64,000 bases of DNA. It comes from Hyphomicrobiales bacterium (GTDB lineage Bacteria; Pseudomonadota; Alphaproteobacteria; Rhizobiales; Beijerinckiaceae). Within the stretch, counting starts at the first letter, position 1; every line of letters starts with the position of its first letter. Below the pieces are notes generated by a model. It was not told the DNA's origin and made no database searches. It saw only the letters and a list, made by a program, of their open reading frames with translations. Position numbers and translations under genes: made by a program. The stretch spans positions 186,001 through 250,000 of the forward strand of contig JAIXUP010000009.1 of assembly GCA_027483505.1 (NCBI GenBank), read 5' to 3'. Shown here in pieces: positions 1-8,182 of the stretch.

Positions 1-438
1 GTGGGCGCGCGCTTCAGGGTGCGCATCGGCGGCAAGACCTCCGAATTGTCCAACAAGCCGGTTGATTGCGAGGTCGAGGTGATCGGCCTGGCACGCGATG
101 GCCTGCAGTCCTTCGGGGACGCCAAGACCCCGATGGGCGACATGGCCTGCCTCCGCATCGGCGGCGAAATCGATGTGGTTGTGCTGAACCACCGCACGCA
201 GGCCTTTGGCCTTGAGATGTTCACGCTGGTCGGAGTCGATCCGCGCAAGAAGAGCCTGATCGTGGTCAAGTCGGCCCAGCATTTCCATGCCGCCTACGGG
301 CCTATCGCCTCGCGGGTGCTGTACAGCGAGACGCAGGGACCCTCGACGCAGAACTATGCGACCCACCCGTACAAGCGGGTGACGCGGCCACTCTATCCGC
401 TCGATCCGAAGCCGGGCGCCGGATCTCTGGTGCTGTAA
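1..438 (+). CDS. M81 family metallopeptidase (MlrC-like), 3' part
   Basis: The frame is open from the first base of the window to a TAA at 436-438, so the gene very probably starts upstream; the GTG at base 1 is not a credible start for a 145-residue protein. The residues match the C-terminal (MlrC_C) region of the MlrC/microcystinase C family, zinc-dependent hydrolases of about 490-510 residues that act on peptides or amide-linked compounds. The N-terminal metal-binding half is not visible. The stop is 4 bases before the next ATG, so it is probably co-transcribed with the dehydrogenase and aldehyde dehydrogenase that follow, which suggests a small catabolic operon. The substrate cannot be inferred. 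Confidence 0.75.
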   Translation: MGARFRVRIGGKTSELSNKPVDCEVEVIGLARDGLQSFGDAKTPMGDMACLRIGGEIDVVVLNHRTQAFGLEMFTLVGVDPRKKSLIVVKSAQHFHAAYGPIASRVLYSETQGPSTQNYATHPYKRVTRPLYPLDPKPGAGSLVL

Positions 439-442
439 CGCC

Positions 443-1336
443 ATGGCGAACGAAGACAGGGCCGTCGGCGTTGTCGGCCTCGGCAACATGGGCCTTGGCA
501 TGACCGCCACCCTGCTGCGAAAGGGCTTTGCCGTCACTGGTTATGACCTGTCGGCGGAGCGCTGCGCCCTCGCCGGGGCCGCTGGCGTCACGATCGCACA
601 CGATCTGCCGACGCTGGCGCGCGGCGCCGCGACCGTGGTGCTCTCGTTGCCGCTTGCCAGGCATGTCGCGGCGACGGTCGAAGGCGACGACGGACTCGTG
701 GCCCATGCTTTGGCTGGCTCCGTGATCATCGACACGTCGACCTCGGAGGCGGCGACGTCGCGGCGCCTCGCAGCCCTGTGCGCCGCAAGATCCATCGGTT
801 TTCTCGATGCGCCCGTGTCCGGCGGGCCGGCAGGCGCCAGCGCCGGGACGCTGGCCATCATGATCGGCGGCGAGGCTGGCCATGTCGCCGCGGCCCGGCC
901 CGTGCTCGACGCCATGGGCACAAAAGCGCTACATGTCGGGCCGTCCGGCGCAGGCAATGTCGCCAAACTTGTCAACAATCTGCTGGTTGCGTCCCACCTG
1001 CTGACCATGTCGGAAGCCATGAGCCTGTCGGAAGCGGCGGGCGTGCCGGCCGCGGATGTGCTCAAGGTCGTCAACGCCGCATCGGGCCGCAGCGCGGTCT
1101 CTGAGGTCAACTATCCGCGCTGGATCGAGAGTGGCGGTTTTGACTCCGGCTTCACCATGGGGCTGATGCGCAAGGATGTCGGGCTCGCGGCGGCGCTTGT
1201 CGCAGAGGTTGGGGCCAGCCTGCCGATGTCGGAACTGGCGGCCAGATTGTGGAGCGAAAGCGCGGCCCGCCTCGCGGATGGCGAGGATTTCAACCGGATC
1301 ACGCAGTTGCATCCTGCGCCGAGGTCGTCCTCATGA
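443..1336 (+). CDS. NAD(P)-dependent oxidoreductase, 3-hydroxyisobutyrate dehydrogenase family
   Basis: The 297-residue product has the layout of beta-hydroxyacid dehydrogenases (MmsB, GarR, GlxR). It has a Rossmann GLGNMG motif at about residues 12-17, the substrate-binding DAPVSGG segment at about 122-128 and the catalytic Lys at about 175 in GNVAKLVNN. It should oxidise a 3-hydroxy acid or reduce a semialdehyde with NAD(P). The ATG follows the MlrC stop by 4 bases and the TGA overlaps the next start (ATGA), so the three genes form a tight operon. Pairing with an aldehyde dehydrogenase suggests successive oxidation of a hydroxy compound to an acid. The exact substrate is not visible. Confidence 0.85.
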   Translation: MANEDRAVGVVGLGNMGLGMTATLLRKGFAVTGYDLSAERCALAGAAGVTIAHDLPTLARGAATVVLSLPLARHVAATVEGDDGLVAHALAGSVIIDTSTSEAATSRRLAALCAARSIGFLDAPVSGGPAGASAGTLAIMIGGEAGHVAAARPVLDAMGTKALHVGPSGAGNVAKLVNNLLVASHLLTMSEAMSLSEAAGVPAADVLKVVNAASGRSAVSEVNYPRWIESGGFDSGFTMGLMRKDVGLAAALVAEVGASLPMSELAARLWSESAARLADGEDFNRITQLHPAPRSSS

Positions 1337-2874
1337 GCGGCCAATCCATGCTGAACCCGGATCGCGCCGCACGATTGGCCGAACTTCTGTCCCTGTTCCT
1401 GCCCAACAGGCAGATCGGCAGCGTCATCAAGGGCGACATCCTTGCCGGCACGGGCGAGCAGATCGTGCTGACGGACGCCTTCACCGGGCTGCCGCTGGCT
1501 GCCTATGCGGATGGCGGCGCGGGCGCCGCGGAGGCGGCTGTGCAGGCCGCCGAAGCTGCCTTTCCGCTCTGGCAATCGCTGACCGCTTCGGCCCGCGGAC
1601 GGATCATCTGGGCCATCGGGCAGCAGGTCCGTCAGCATGCCGCAGCGCTGGCGGAGATGGAGGCCATCTCGGCGGGTAAGCCCATCCGCGACGCGCGGGC
1701 CGAGGTCGGACGCGTCGCCGAGATGTTCGAGTACTATGCCGGCTGGGCCGACAAGATCGAGGGTTCGGTCATTCCCGTGCCGACCAGCCATCTCAACTAT
1801 GTCCGGCGCGAGGCCTACGGCGTCGTCACCCAGATCACGCCGTGGAACGCGCCGATCTTCACGGCGGGCTGGCAGATCGCGCCGGCGCTGGCGGCCGGCA
1901 ATGCAGTGGTGCTGAAGCCGTCGGAACTGACGCCGCTGACCTCGCTGGCGCTCGGCATGCTGATTGCCCGCACCGATGCGCCAAGGGGCCTCGTCAATGT
2001 GTTGGCGGGACACGGCCACACGGCGGGCGCCGCAGCCGTGGCCCATCCGCTGACGCGGCTGGTGGTCTTCGTCGGATCGGTCGGAACGGGGCGCGTGATT
2101 GCGACGGCCGCCGCTGAGGGCCTCAAGCCGGTGATCCTCGAGCTGGGCGGCAAGTCGGCCAACATCGTCTTTGACGACGCCGACATCGACCGCGCGCTCA
2201 TGGGCGCGCAGGCAGCGATCTTTTCCGGGGCCGGCCAATCCTGCGTGGCGGGCTCGCGGCTTCTGGTGCAGCGCGCCATCCGCGAGGAGGTGGTGGCCAG
2301 GCTCGCCCAAGCTGCCGGTCGTATTCCGATCGGCGATCCCCTCGACGAGGCGACACAGATCGGTCCGATCAGCAACCAGCGGCAATGGAGCCGAATCAGC
2401 GAGATGGTAGCGGAGAGCCAGGTCGAAGGGGCCAGCCTGGCGGCTGGAGGGGCGCGGCCGGCGGGCCTTGAGCGCGGCCATTTCTACGCCCCGACCGTCC
2501 TCGACGCGGTGACGCCGGGCATGATGATCGCGCGCGAGGAGGTGTTCGGGCCGGTAGTCTCTGTCATGAGCTTCGACAGCGAGGATGAGGCTGTATCGCT
2601 CGCCAACAGCACCGCGTTCGGGCTGGCCGGGGCGGTCTGGACGCGGGATGTCGGCCGGGCTCACCGGGTGGCTGCGAAGGTCAGGGCCGGGACGTTCTGG
2701 ATCAACAGCTACAAGTCGATTTCCGTGATGTCCCCGTTCGGCGGCTTCCACGCGTCCGGGCATGGACGTTCGTCCGGACTTGAAGCGCTGCATGCCTACA
2801 CGACGACCAAGAGTGTCTGGGTCGAGACCGCGGAGCATCCTGCGGCCGCGTTCGGCTACGCCGGAGAGCGCTAA
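1333..2874 (+). CDS. Aldehyde dehydrogenase family protein
   Basis: The frame is open from 1249, but the ATG at 1333 overlaps the previous stop as ATGA and gives 513 residues, the usual family length, so it is taken as the start. The product is an NAD(P)+-dependent aldehyde dehydrogenase. The nucleophile Cys is at about residue 304 in GAGQSC and the general base Glu at about 270 in LELGGK. The conserved EEVFGPV segment is near the C-terminus. It probably oxidises the product of the upstream dehydrogenase. It converges with the ABC transporter ATPase gene 3 bases away. Betaine-aldehyde or gamma-aminobutyraldehyde-like substrates are possible but not shown. Confidence 0.88.
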   Translation: MSGQSMLNPDRAARLAELLSLFLPNRQIGSVIKGDILAGTGEQIVLTDAFTGLPLAAYADGGAGAAEAAVQAAEAAFPLWQSLTASARGRIIWAIGQQVRQHAAALAEMEAISAGKPIRDARAEVGRVAEMFEYYAGWADKIEGSVIPVPTSHLNYVRREAYGVVTQITPWNAPIFTAGWQIAPALAAGNAVVLKPSELTPLTSLALGMLIARTDAPRGLVNVLAGHGHTAGAAAVAHPLTRLVVFVGSVGTGRVIATAAAEGLKPVILELGGKSANIVFDDADIDRALMGAQAAIFSGAGQSCVAGSRLLVQRAIREEVVARLAQAAGRIPIGDPLDEATQIGPISNQRQWSRISEMVAESQVEGASLAAGGARPAGLERGHFYAPTVLDAVTPGMMIAREEVFGPVVSVMSFDSEDEAVSLANSTAFGLAGAVWTRDVGRAHRVAAKVRAGTFWINSYKSISVMSPFGGFHASGHGRSSGLEALHAYTTTKSVWVETAEHPAAAFGYAGER

Positions 2875-2877
2875 CCG

Positions 2878-3657
2878 TCAGCCCAGCGTGCGGGCCAGAA
2901 AGCCCTTCAGGCGCTCGGTTTGCGGGTTGCTGAGAACCTCACGGGCGACGCCCTGCTCCTCGATCAGGCCGCCATGCAGGAACACTACCTTGTTGGCGAC
3001 CTCGCGCGCGAAACTCATCTCATGCGTGACGACAATCATGGTGCGGCCTTCCTCCGCGAGACTCCGCATGACGCGCAGGACCTCGCCGACCAGTTCGGGG
3101 TCGAGCGCGGAGGTCGGCTCGTCGAAGAGCATGACTTCGGGCTCCATGGCGAGGGCGCGGGCGATCGCCACGCGCTGCTGCTCGCCGCCCGACATGTGGG
3201 CCGGGTAGGCGGCCTTGCGATGGGCCACGCCAACCCGTTCGAGATAGCGCTCGGCGCGCGCAACCGCGTCGGGCCGGCTCAGCCCAAGCACCCGGATGGG
3301 CGCTTCGATGACATTCTCCAGAGCCGTCATGTGGGCCCAGAGGTTGAACTGCTGGAAGACCATGCTCAGGCGCGCCCGGATCCGCTGCAACTGCTTCGGA
3401 TCGCTCGCCATCAACTCGCCGGACGTATTGGGGGTCAGTTTCAGTTCTTCGCCTGCGACAATGATGCGTCCTTCGTTCGGCCGCTCGAGCAGGTTCAGGC
3501 AGCGCAGCATCGTGCTCTTGCCCGAGCCGGAGGCGCCGATCATGGCTGTCACATCGCCCGCCCTTGCACTCAGCGAAATCCCTTTCAGGACCTCGACCGC
3601 GCCGAAGCGCTTCCTGATGTTATCCGCGCGGAGTTTTTCGGGTGCATCCTGCATCAT
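2878..3657 (-). CDS. Amino acid ABC transporter ATP-binding protein
   Basis: The 259-residue product is an ATPase of the polar amino acid uptake family (HisP/GlnQ/OccP-like). Walker A GASGSGKST is at about residues 41-49, the signature MSGGE at about 155-159, and Walker B MLFDEP followed by the D-loop at about 176-187. It energises uptake through the two HisQ/HisM-type permeases upstream in the same operon. It is the last gene of that operon, 4 bases after the M14 hydrolase stop. Specificity lies in the binding protein and is not evident here; the octopine/lysine/arginine/ornithine subgroup is the nearest guess. Confidence 0.92.
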   Translation of the reverse strand: MMQDAPEKLRADNIRKRFGAVEVLKGISLSARAGDVTAMIGASGSGKSTMLRCLNLLERPNEGRIIVAGEELKLTPNTSGELMASDPKQLQRIRARLSMVFQQFNLWAHMTALENVIEAPIRVLGLSRPDAVARAERYLERVGVAHRKAAYPAHMSGGEQQRVAIARALAMEPEVMLFDEPTSALDPELVGEVLRVMRSLAEEGRTMIVVTHEMSFAREVANKVVFLHGGLIEEQGVAREVLSNPQTERLKGFLARTLG

Positions 3658-3661
3658 GTCC

Positions 3662-4831
3662 TCACAGGCTCAGCAATCGGCCGCTGCGGTTCAGGGTCGT
3701 TCCGGCGATCTTGCCCAGGCGCTTGCCGGCGGTCGTGAAGCGGTTGGCGCCGCGCGCGAACAGCACCCCGTCGGACTGCGCCGACACCACTGTGACGGTG
3801 CCGCTGATCGGGTCGATGATGTCGGCAATGGCGTCGCCTGCCTTCACCATGGCTCCGGCCTCGACATGAAAGGCGACGATCCCGGCTGCCGGGGCCGTCA
3901 GCGGCTCGGCGCTGGCCAGGGGCGTTACGCTGGCCATGGCGGCGGGGATCGGCGGCGCCACACCCCCCACAACGCCACAATGGCGCAGGAAGGCGACGAT
4001 GGCGTCGGCATCGGCCCGTCCCGTGGCATGGCCGACATCGGCCTGGCCGCGCAACTCGACCGTGACCGAGTGGCTGGCGAGCGGAACAGGATGGTCCGGG
4101 AACCGCGCGCGCAGCTCGACCCAGGGCCGGCTGAACACCTCGTCAAAGGGATCGCCACCCGACTCGACGGCCGTGAGCGTGGCGCGCGAGCCGAGGAAGG
4201 CTCCGAGCGGTGCGAAGACATCCGCCGATGTCGGCTGGGTGTAGAGGTGCATGGCGCCTTCCGAGTCGCAGTGCAGATCGAGGATGAAGTCGGCGCCGGC
4301 GGCGAGGCTGACCAGCAGCTTCTTCAGCGCGCCGACCTGCGTCGATGGCGTCCAGGCTTCGACCTCATCGGCGATCGCCTGCCTGATCAGCGCCGTATTG
4401 GCGTGCGGGTCGGCGCCGAGCCTGCCGTCGATGCGGGCAGCGACCCCCGGCGTCAGATGCGGATAGTCGCGGTTGAAATTGACGCCGTCACCCAGCGCAA
4501 AGCGGCCCATGGCATGGCCGAAGACAATCTGCCCGAGCCCGAGCGGGTTGGCGACGGGCACGAGATTGATGCGGCCGATGATCAGCCCCGCGTCTTCCAG
4601 CGCCAGCAGGCGTTCGCGCAGGTGCACGGCGCAGATCATGCCTGGGATCTCGTCGGCATGCAGCGAGGCCTGCACGTAGACCTCCGGGCGTGCGCCTTCC
4701 TCGCCGAAGCTCTGCATGACAAGGCTGTGGGCCGAGCCGGGTGCGAGCGGGGGAAGCTTATGGGCCGTGGTGAACATCGCGCTGGGCAATCCTTGTTCGG
4801 GTGGCTCATCCCGCACTGAGATGGCATTCAT
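3662..4831 (-). CDS. Succinylglutamate desuccinylase/aspartoacylase-type (M14) deacylase
   Basis: The 389-residue product is a zinc carboxypeptidase-fold amide hydrolase. The zinc motif HADE falls at about residues 58-61 and a second metal-site segment, DLHCDSEG, lies in the middle. The C-terminal quarter forms a barrel-sandwich-like domain. Relatives remove N-acyl groups from amino acids (AstE, aspartoacylase, DoeB). The gene lies inside an amino acid ABC transporter operon, between a permease and the ATPase, so it likely deacylates the imported compound in the cytoplasm. The chosen ATG lies within a 19-bp inverted repeat; an internal ATG at 4777 is an alternative start. Confidence 0.85.
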   Translation of the reverse strand: MNAISVRDEPPEQGLPSAMFTTAHKLPPLAPGSAHSLVMQSFGEEGARPEVYVQASLHADEIPGMICAVHLRERLLALEDAGLIIGRINLVPVANPLGLGQIVFGHAMGRFALGDGVNFNRDYPHLTPGVAARIDGRLGADPHANTALIRQAIADEVEAWTPSTQVGALKKLLVSLAAGADFILDLHCDSEGAMHLYTQPTSADVFAPLGAFLGSRATLTAVESGGDPFDEVFSRPWVELRARFPDHPVPLASHSVTVELRGQADVGHATGRADADAIVAFLRHCGVVGGVAPPIPAAMASVTPLASAEPLTAPAAGIVAFHVEAGAMVKAGDAIADIIDPISGTVTVVSAQSDGVLFARGANRFTTAGKRLGKIAGTTLNRSGRLLSL

Positions 4832-4835
4832 CTCA
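4817..4835. promoter_or_regulatory. Inverted repeat over the start of the deacylase gene
   Basis: TGAGATG-GCATT-CATCTCA is a perfect inverted repeat (7-bp arms, 5-bp spacer), and the deacylase ATG (minus strand, 4831-4829) lies inside one arm. Just upstream is the 12-bp palindrome CGATTATAATCG at 4851-4862. Either could be an operator, or the first could be a start-site hairpin in the mRNA. Function is inferred from symmetry only. Confidence 0.4.
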
Positions 4836-4864
4836 ATGCAGAAAGATGATCGATTATAATCGTC

Positions 4865-4917
4865 TAGAGCATTGCGTACGCACAGAACCGGTATCCACTT
4901 CCGTGCGCAATGCTCTA
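4865..4917. repeat. REP-like intergenic palindrome
   Basis: The arms TAGAGCATTGCG (4865-4876) and CGCAATGCTCTA (4906-4917) are perfect reverse complements of 12 bp. They flank a centre that contains AACCGGTATCCACTT. This architecture (AGAGCAT arm, GAACCGG-TCCACTT centre, ATGCTCT arm) resembles a dispersed intergenic repeat I know from Rhizobiales genomes. The minus-strand stop codon TAG of the permease at 4915-5628 lies in the repeat arm. It sits inside an operon and could terminate or stabilise the upstream mRNA segment. Confidence 0.7.
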
Positions 4918-5628
4918 CCGGGCCGGGACCGGGCCGGACACCTTGCGGTTGAGATGCTTCAGATAGCGCTTTTCAAGCAGCTTGAAGATGCCGACCACGG
5001 TGAAGGTGAGGACGAAGTAGAAGACCGCAGCGACCCCGAACGAGTCGGTGACGCTGAGGTGGTTGTAGTAGACGTCGCGGGCGACGCGCGTGATCTCGAC
5101 CAGCGTCACGGTGCTGGCCACGGCCGTCGCATGCATCAGGCCGACGACCTCGTTGCTGTATTGCGGCAGCGCACGACGCAGCGCGCCGGGCCAGAGGATG
5201 CGGGCATAGATCTGGAGCTTCGTCATGCCGAGGCTCTGGGCCGCCTCAAGTTCGCCCGATGGGGTCTGGCGCAGCGCGCCGGCGAAGATCTCGGTGGTGT
5301 AGGCGGTCGTGGAAATCGAGAAGACCAGCCAGGCGCAGAACCAGGCATCCTTGAACAGGAACCAGACCGCGCTCTGGCGCATCCACTCGAATTGCGCGAG
5401 GCCGTGATAGACCATGAACATCTGCACCAGCAGCGGCGTGCCGCGGATGACATAGGTGAAGAGGAACACCGGCATCGACAGCCATTTGTTCTGTGACACC
5501 CGCGCCATGGCGAGGGGGATCGACAGGACAAAGCCGGTCGCCAGCGCGATGGCGAGCAGGATGAGGGTAACGCGCAGTCCCCTGAAGAAATCAGGCAGGG
5601 CGGCGAGGACCACAGGCCAGTCGAACAT
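4915..5628 (-). CDS. Amino acid ABC transporter permease (HisM-type)
   Basis: The 237-residue inner-membrane permease has about five hydrophobic segments. The BPD_transp_1 EAA loop, EAAQSLGMTKLQIYARILWPGA, spans roughly residues 130-150. It pairs with the HisQ-type permease encoded just before it; the start ATG overlaps that gene's TGA by one base (TGATG). The stop codon is contributed by the REP-like palindrome, so the C-terminal tail (after KHLNRKVSG) may differ from orthologues. It is part of the amino acid importer operon 7200-2878. Confidence 0.9.
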   Translation of the reverse strand: MFDWPVVLAALPDFFRGLRVTLILLAIALATGFVLSIPLAMARVSQNKWLSMPVFLFTYVIRGTPLLVQMFMVYHGLAQFEWMRQSAVWFLFKDAWFCAWLVFSISTTAYTTEIFAGALRQTPSGELEAAQSLGMTKLQIYARILWPGALRRALPQYSNEVVGLMHATAVASTVTLVEITRVARDVYYNHLSVTDSFGVAAVFYFVLTFTVVGIFKLLEKRYLKHLNRKVSGPVPAR

Positions 5629-6317
5629 CAGAAATCGACCTTTCTGACCCCGAGAGAATAGCGCTTCTGCACCAGATGCAGTCCGACCAGCGACACGGTG
5701 GTGATGGCGAGGTAGATCACGGCAATGGTGGCGTAGAAGGTGAACGGCTCACGCGTGGCAGAGGCCGCGAGGCTCGCCCGGTGGACCATGTCGTCGAGAC
5801 CGATGATCGAGACCAGCGCCGTCGCCTTGACCATGATCAGCCAGTTGTTGGCGAAGCCCGGAATGGCGTGGCGGATCATCTGCGGCAGCACGATGCGCGA
5901 GAAGACCTGCAGGGGCCTGAGGCCATAGGCATGGCCTGCCTCGATCTGGCCGCGCGGGATGGCGAGGATCGCGGCGCGGAAGGTCTCCGTCAGGTAGGCG
6001 CCGAAGATGAAGCCCAGCACCAGCACGCCGGCCATGAACGGGTTGATGTCGATGTAACCCCAGCCCTGCCGGTCGGCCAGATTGTTGATGGTGATCTGGC
6101 CGCCATAGAACAGCAGCAGCATCAGCAGCAGCTCGGGCACACCACGGATCAGCGTGGTGTAGATGTCGGCGATCCAGTGCGCGACGCGACTTTCCGGCAG
6201 CTTGGCCGCAGCGCCGAGCAGACCGAAGACGCAGGCCACCAGCAGCGATAGCGCCGCCACGCTCAGCGTCGATTTGAGGCCCCCCACAATGGCGGGCAGA
6301 TAGCCGTGCAGGATCAT
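5628..6317 (-). CDS. Amino acid ABC transporter permease (HisQ-type)
   Basis: An upstream extension to 6374 exists, but the ATG at 6317 (MILHGYLPAIVGG) fits the family N-terminus and gives 229 residues. It is an inner-membrane subunit of a polar amino acid importer, with hydrophobic helices and an EAGHAYGLRPLQVFSRIVLPQ EAA loop near residues 140-160. It is translationally coupled to the HisM-type permease through a one-base overlap. The spacer to the binding-protein gene carries two hairpins, which fits higher expression of the binding protein than of the permeases. Confidence 0.88.
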   Translation of the reverse strand: MILHGYLPAIVGGLKSTLSVAALSLLVACVFGLLGAAAKLPESRVAHWIADIYTTLIRGVPELLLMLLLFYGGQITINNLADRQGWGYIDINPFMAGVLVLGFIFGAYLTETFRAAILAIPRGQIEAGHAYGLRPLQVFSRIVLPQMIRHAIPGFANNWLIMVKATALVSIIGLDDMVHRASLAASATREPFTFYATIAVIYLAITTVSLVGLHLVQKRYSLGVRKVDF

Positions 6318-6334
6318 GGGCGTGCCCGAGTGTC

Positions 6335-6419
6335 GTGGCCGGTGTCGAGCCGGCCACCCCGGTTCCGTGAGCAAGAGTGCAGGTCAAACCGATGAGATCA
6401 CCGGCACAAGGCCGGTGAT
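6335..6419 (-). promoter_or_regulatory. Two stem-loops between binding-protein and permease genes
   Basis: GTGGCCGG/CCGGCCAC (6335-6342, 6350-6357) and ATCACCGGC/GCCGGTGAT (6397-6405, 6411-6419) are perfect inverted repeats in the 121-bp spacer downstream of the binding-protein stop. There is no T tract, so they are more likely mRNA-stabilising or attenuating hairpins than full terminators. Such hairpins are common between solute-binding-protein and permease genes. Confidence 0.5.
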
Positions 6420-6438
6420 GACATTGCTGCTGGCGCGC

Positions 6439-7200
6439 TCAGCTGCCGGAGATGTCGAAGTCGAAGTACTTTGCCGCCATCGCCTTGTAGGTGCCGTTGG
6501 CCCGGATGGTCTTCAGAGCCGCGTTGATGCGGGCCTTGAGGTCGCCATCGGTCTTGCGCACCGCGATGCCGACGCCGCCACCCGTCCCGATACGGAAGGT
6601 GTCGCCGATCTGGCCGTAGCCCTTGCCTTCCGGCTTCTTGAGGAAGCCTTCGGAAGACACGACGGACGAGCCGACGGCGATGTCGCCGCGGCCGGCCGCG
6701 AGCTCCATGTAGACTTCGGTTTCCTTGGCGACGAGCAGGATCTCGCTGTCCTTGTAGTTGTCCTGGACGAACTTGGCGCGCGGCGAGTTGCGCAGCACGA
6801 TGATCTTCTTGCCCTTGAGCGTCTCTGGCTTCACATCCGGGAACGAACCGACCTTGCCGACCCAGCGCGAGGGCACGTCATAATAGGGGTCCGAGAAGTC
6901 GACGGCCTTCAGGCGCTCTTCGGTGATCGTCATCGAGGCGACGATCATGTCGAACTTGCGGGCGTTCAGGGCCGGCAGCATGCCGTCCCATTCCTGCTGG
7001 ACGAGGGTGCAGGTGACCTTCAATTCGGCGCAGACGGCATTGGCGATGTCGATGTCGAAGCCGGAGAGCTTGCCATCCGGCGCAATCGACGAGAAGGGTG
7101 GGTAGTTGCCTTCAACGCCGATGCGCAGCGCCTGCTGGGCGAGGGCGGATGTGGTCGTGAGGGCGGCGAAGGCGGCGGCAATGAGAAGCTTGCGGATCAT
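6439..7200 (-). CDS. Amino acid ABC transporter substrate-binding protein
   Basis: The ATG at 7200 is preceded by a GGGAGA ribosome site and opens a signal peptide (MIRKLLIAAAFAALTTTSALA, cut before QQ); the longer frame to 7239 lacks this logic. The mature protein is a family 3 periplasmic binding protein (LAO/HisJ-like, 253 residues in all). Its N-lobe has a YPPF segment and the usual DGMLPAL and DMIVASMTITEER segments. It captures a polar amino acid or derivative for the permeases and ATPase downstream. As first gene of the operon it sets the promoter in the 66-bp gap shared with the RpiR regulator. Confidence 0.9.
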   Translation of the reverse strand: MIRKLLIAAAFAALTTTSALAQQALRIGVEGNYPPFSSIAPDGKLSGFDIDIANAVCAELKVTCTLVQQEWDGMLPALNARKFDMIVASMTITEERLKAVDFSDPYYDVPSRWVGKVGSFPDVKPETLKGKKIIVLRNSPRAKFVQDNYKDSEILLVAKETEVYMELAAGRGDIAVGSSVVSSEGFLKKPEGKGYGQIGDTFRIGTGGGVGIAVRKTDGDLKARINAALKTIRANGTYKAMAAKYFDFDISGS

Positions 7201-7243
7201 GGCTGTCTCCCGGGTGTGATCAAAAGGATGCTTGACCATGATA

Positions 7244-7253
7244 GAAAATTTTC
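7244..7253. promoter_or_regulatory. Candidate operator GAAAATTTTC
   Basis: This perfect 10-bp palindrome is centred in the 66-bp gap between the divergent binding-protein gene and the RpiR regulator gene. RpiR-family proteins commonly bind A/T-centred palindromes of the GAAA-TTTC type, so autoregulation and control of the transporter operon from this site are plausible. The assignment is inferred from position and symmetry. Confidence 0.5.
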
Positions 7254-7266
7254 AGAAATACAAGTC

Positions 7267-8178
7267 ATGAAAATTACCGACCCTCAAGCCTTGCGCGGCC
7301 GGGCTCCGGGCCTCGCCTTCGCAGCCTCTGCCCTGGGCCAGGTCCTGGCAAAGGAACAGCGCAATGGTTCGGCGTCGAACAAGCGGATCGCCGACTACCT
7401 GTTGCGCAATCCGGTGCGGGCTTCGGCGGCGAGCATCGAGGATGTGGCCGGCGCGGCCGGGGTTTCGAGCGCCACACTCAGCCGCTTCGCACGCAGCGTC
7501 GGGCATGCCGGCTATGCCGAGTTCCGGCATGAGCTCGCGGCCACGCTGCAAGCTGTGCTGCAGCCGGTCGAGAAGCTGAAGGACAGCTTCCTCAGGGCCG
7601 GGCCGGAGGGAGCTCTGGCGGCCGAGGGGCTTGAGTCGACCATGTCCAACATCCGGGCGACGGCTGAAGCGCTGACAGCGGGTCTGCTGGCCGATGTCGT
7701 GACGCGGCTGGTGTCAGCGCGCGCCGTCTATGTGATGGGCTTCGGCCTCAGCGCGCATCTGGCCGGCTACCTGACGCTCGGCCTGCAGCCCTTTCTGCCG
7801 TCCGTGATCAATGTCGTCGACTATGGCGGCACTGAGATCGCCGCCGGCAAGCTCATGCGGCTCGACCAGAATGACCTTCTGGTGGCCATCTCGCTGCCGC
7901 GCTATGCGCGCGATGTGGTGCAGCTCACGGCCTATGGCCGCGATCAGGGCGCCCAGGTCATCGCGATCACGGATTCGCCGGCCTCGCCGCTCGCGGCCTA
8001 TGCTGATGTGCTGCTGCTCGCCGAAGCCAGCCATCCCGTGCTGTCGAGTTCATCGAGCGCGGCAATGCTGGTGATCGAGGCGGTGATGGCGGCCCTGATG
8101 GCGTCCAATCCGGGCAATCTCGCGCATGCCGAGGCACTCACCGCCGCGATTTCGGGCTATCTGGTCTCAGGCACCTGA
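7267..8178 (+). CDS. MurR/RpiR family transcriptional regulator
   Basis: The frame is open much further upstream, but the ATG at 7267 (MKITDPQALRG) gives 303 residues, the family norm. The N-terminal HTH_6 domain (about residues 30-105) contains IEDVAGAAGVSSATLSRFARSVG. The C-terminal SIS domain (about 125-280) usually binds a phosphosugar or another small effector. It is divergent from the amino acid ABC operon and shares a 66-bp promoter region with the GAAAATTTTC palindrome, so it is the likely regulator of that operon. No strong ribosome site is visible before the ATG. Confidence 0.87.
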   Translation: MKITDPQALRGRAPGLAFAASALGQVLAKEQRNGSASNKRIADYLLRNPVRASAASIEDVAGAAGVSSATLSRFARSVGHAGYAEFRHELAATLQAVLQPVEKLKDSFLRAGPEGALAAEGLESTMSNIRATAEALTAGLLADVVTRLVSARAVYVMGFGLSAHLAGYLTLGLQPFLPSVINVVDYGGTEIAAGKLMRLDQNDLLVAISLPRYARDVVQLTAYGRDQGAQVIAITDSPASPLAAYADVLLLAEASHPVLSSSSSAAMLVIEAVMAALMASNPGNLAHAEALTAAISGYLVSGT

Positions 8179-8182
8179 TCGT

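Noticed and set aside
1111-2838. 575-codon open frame on the minus strand opposite the aldehyde dehydrogenase
   Set aside because: It is the antisense shadow of a well-recognised gene in GC-rich DNA; its translation is Arg/His/Gly-rich without any domain.
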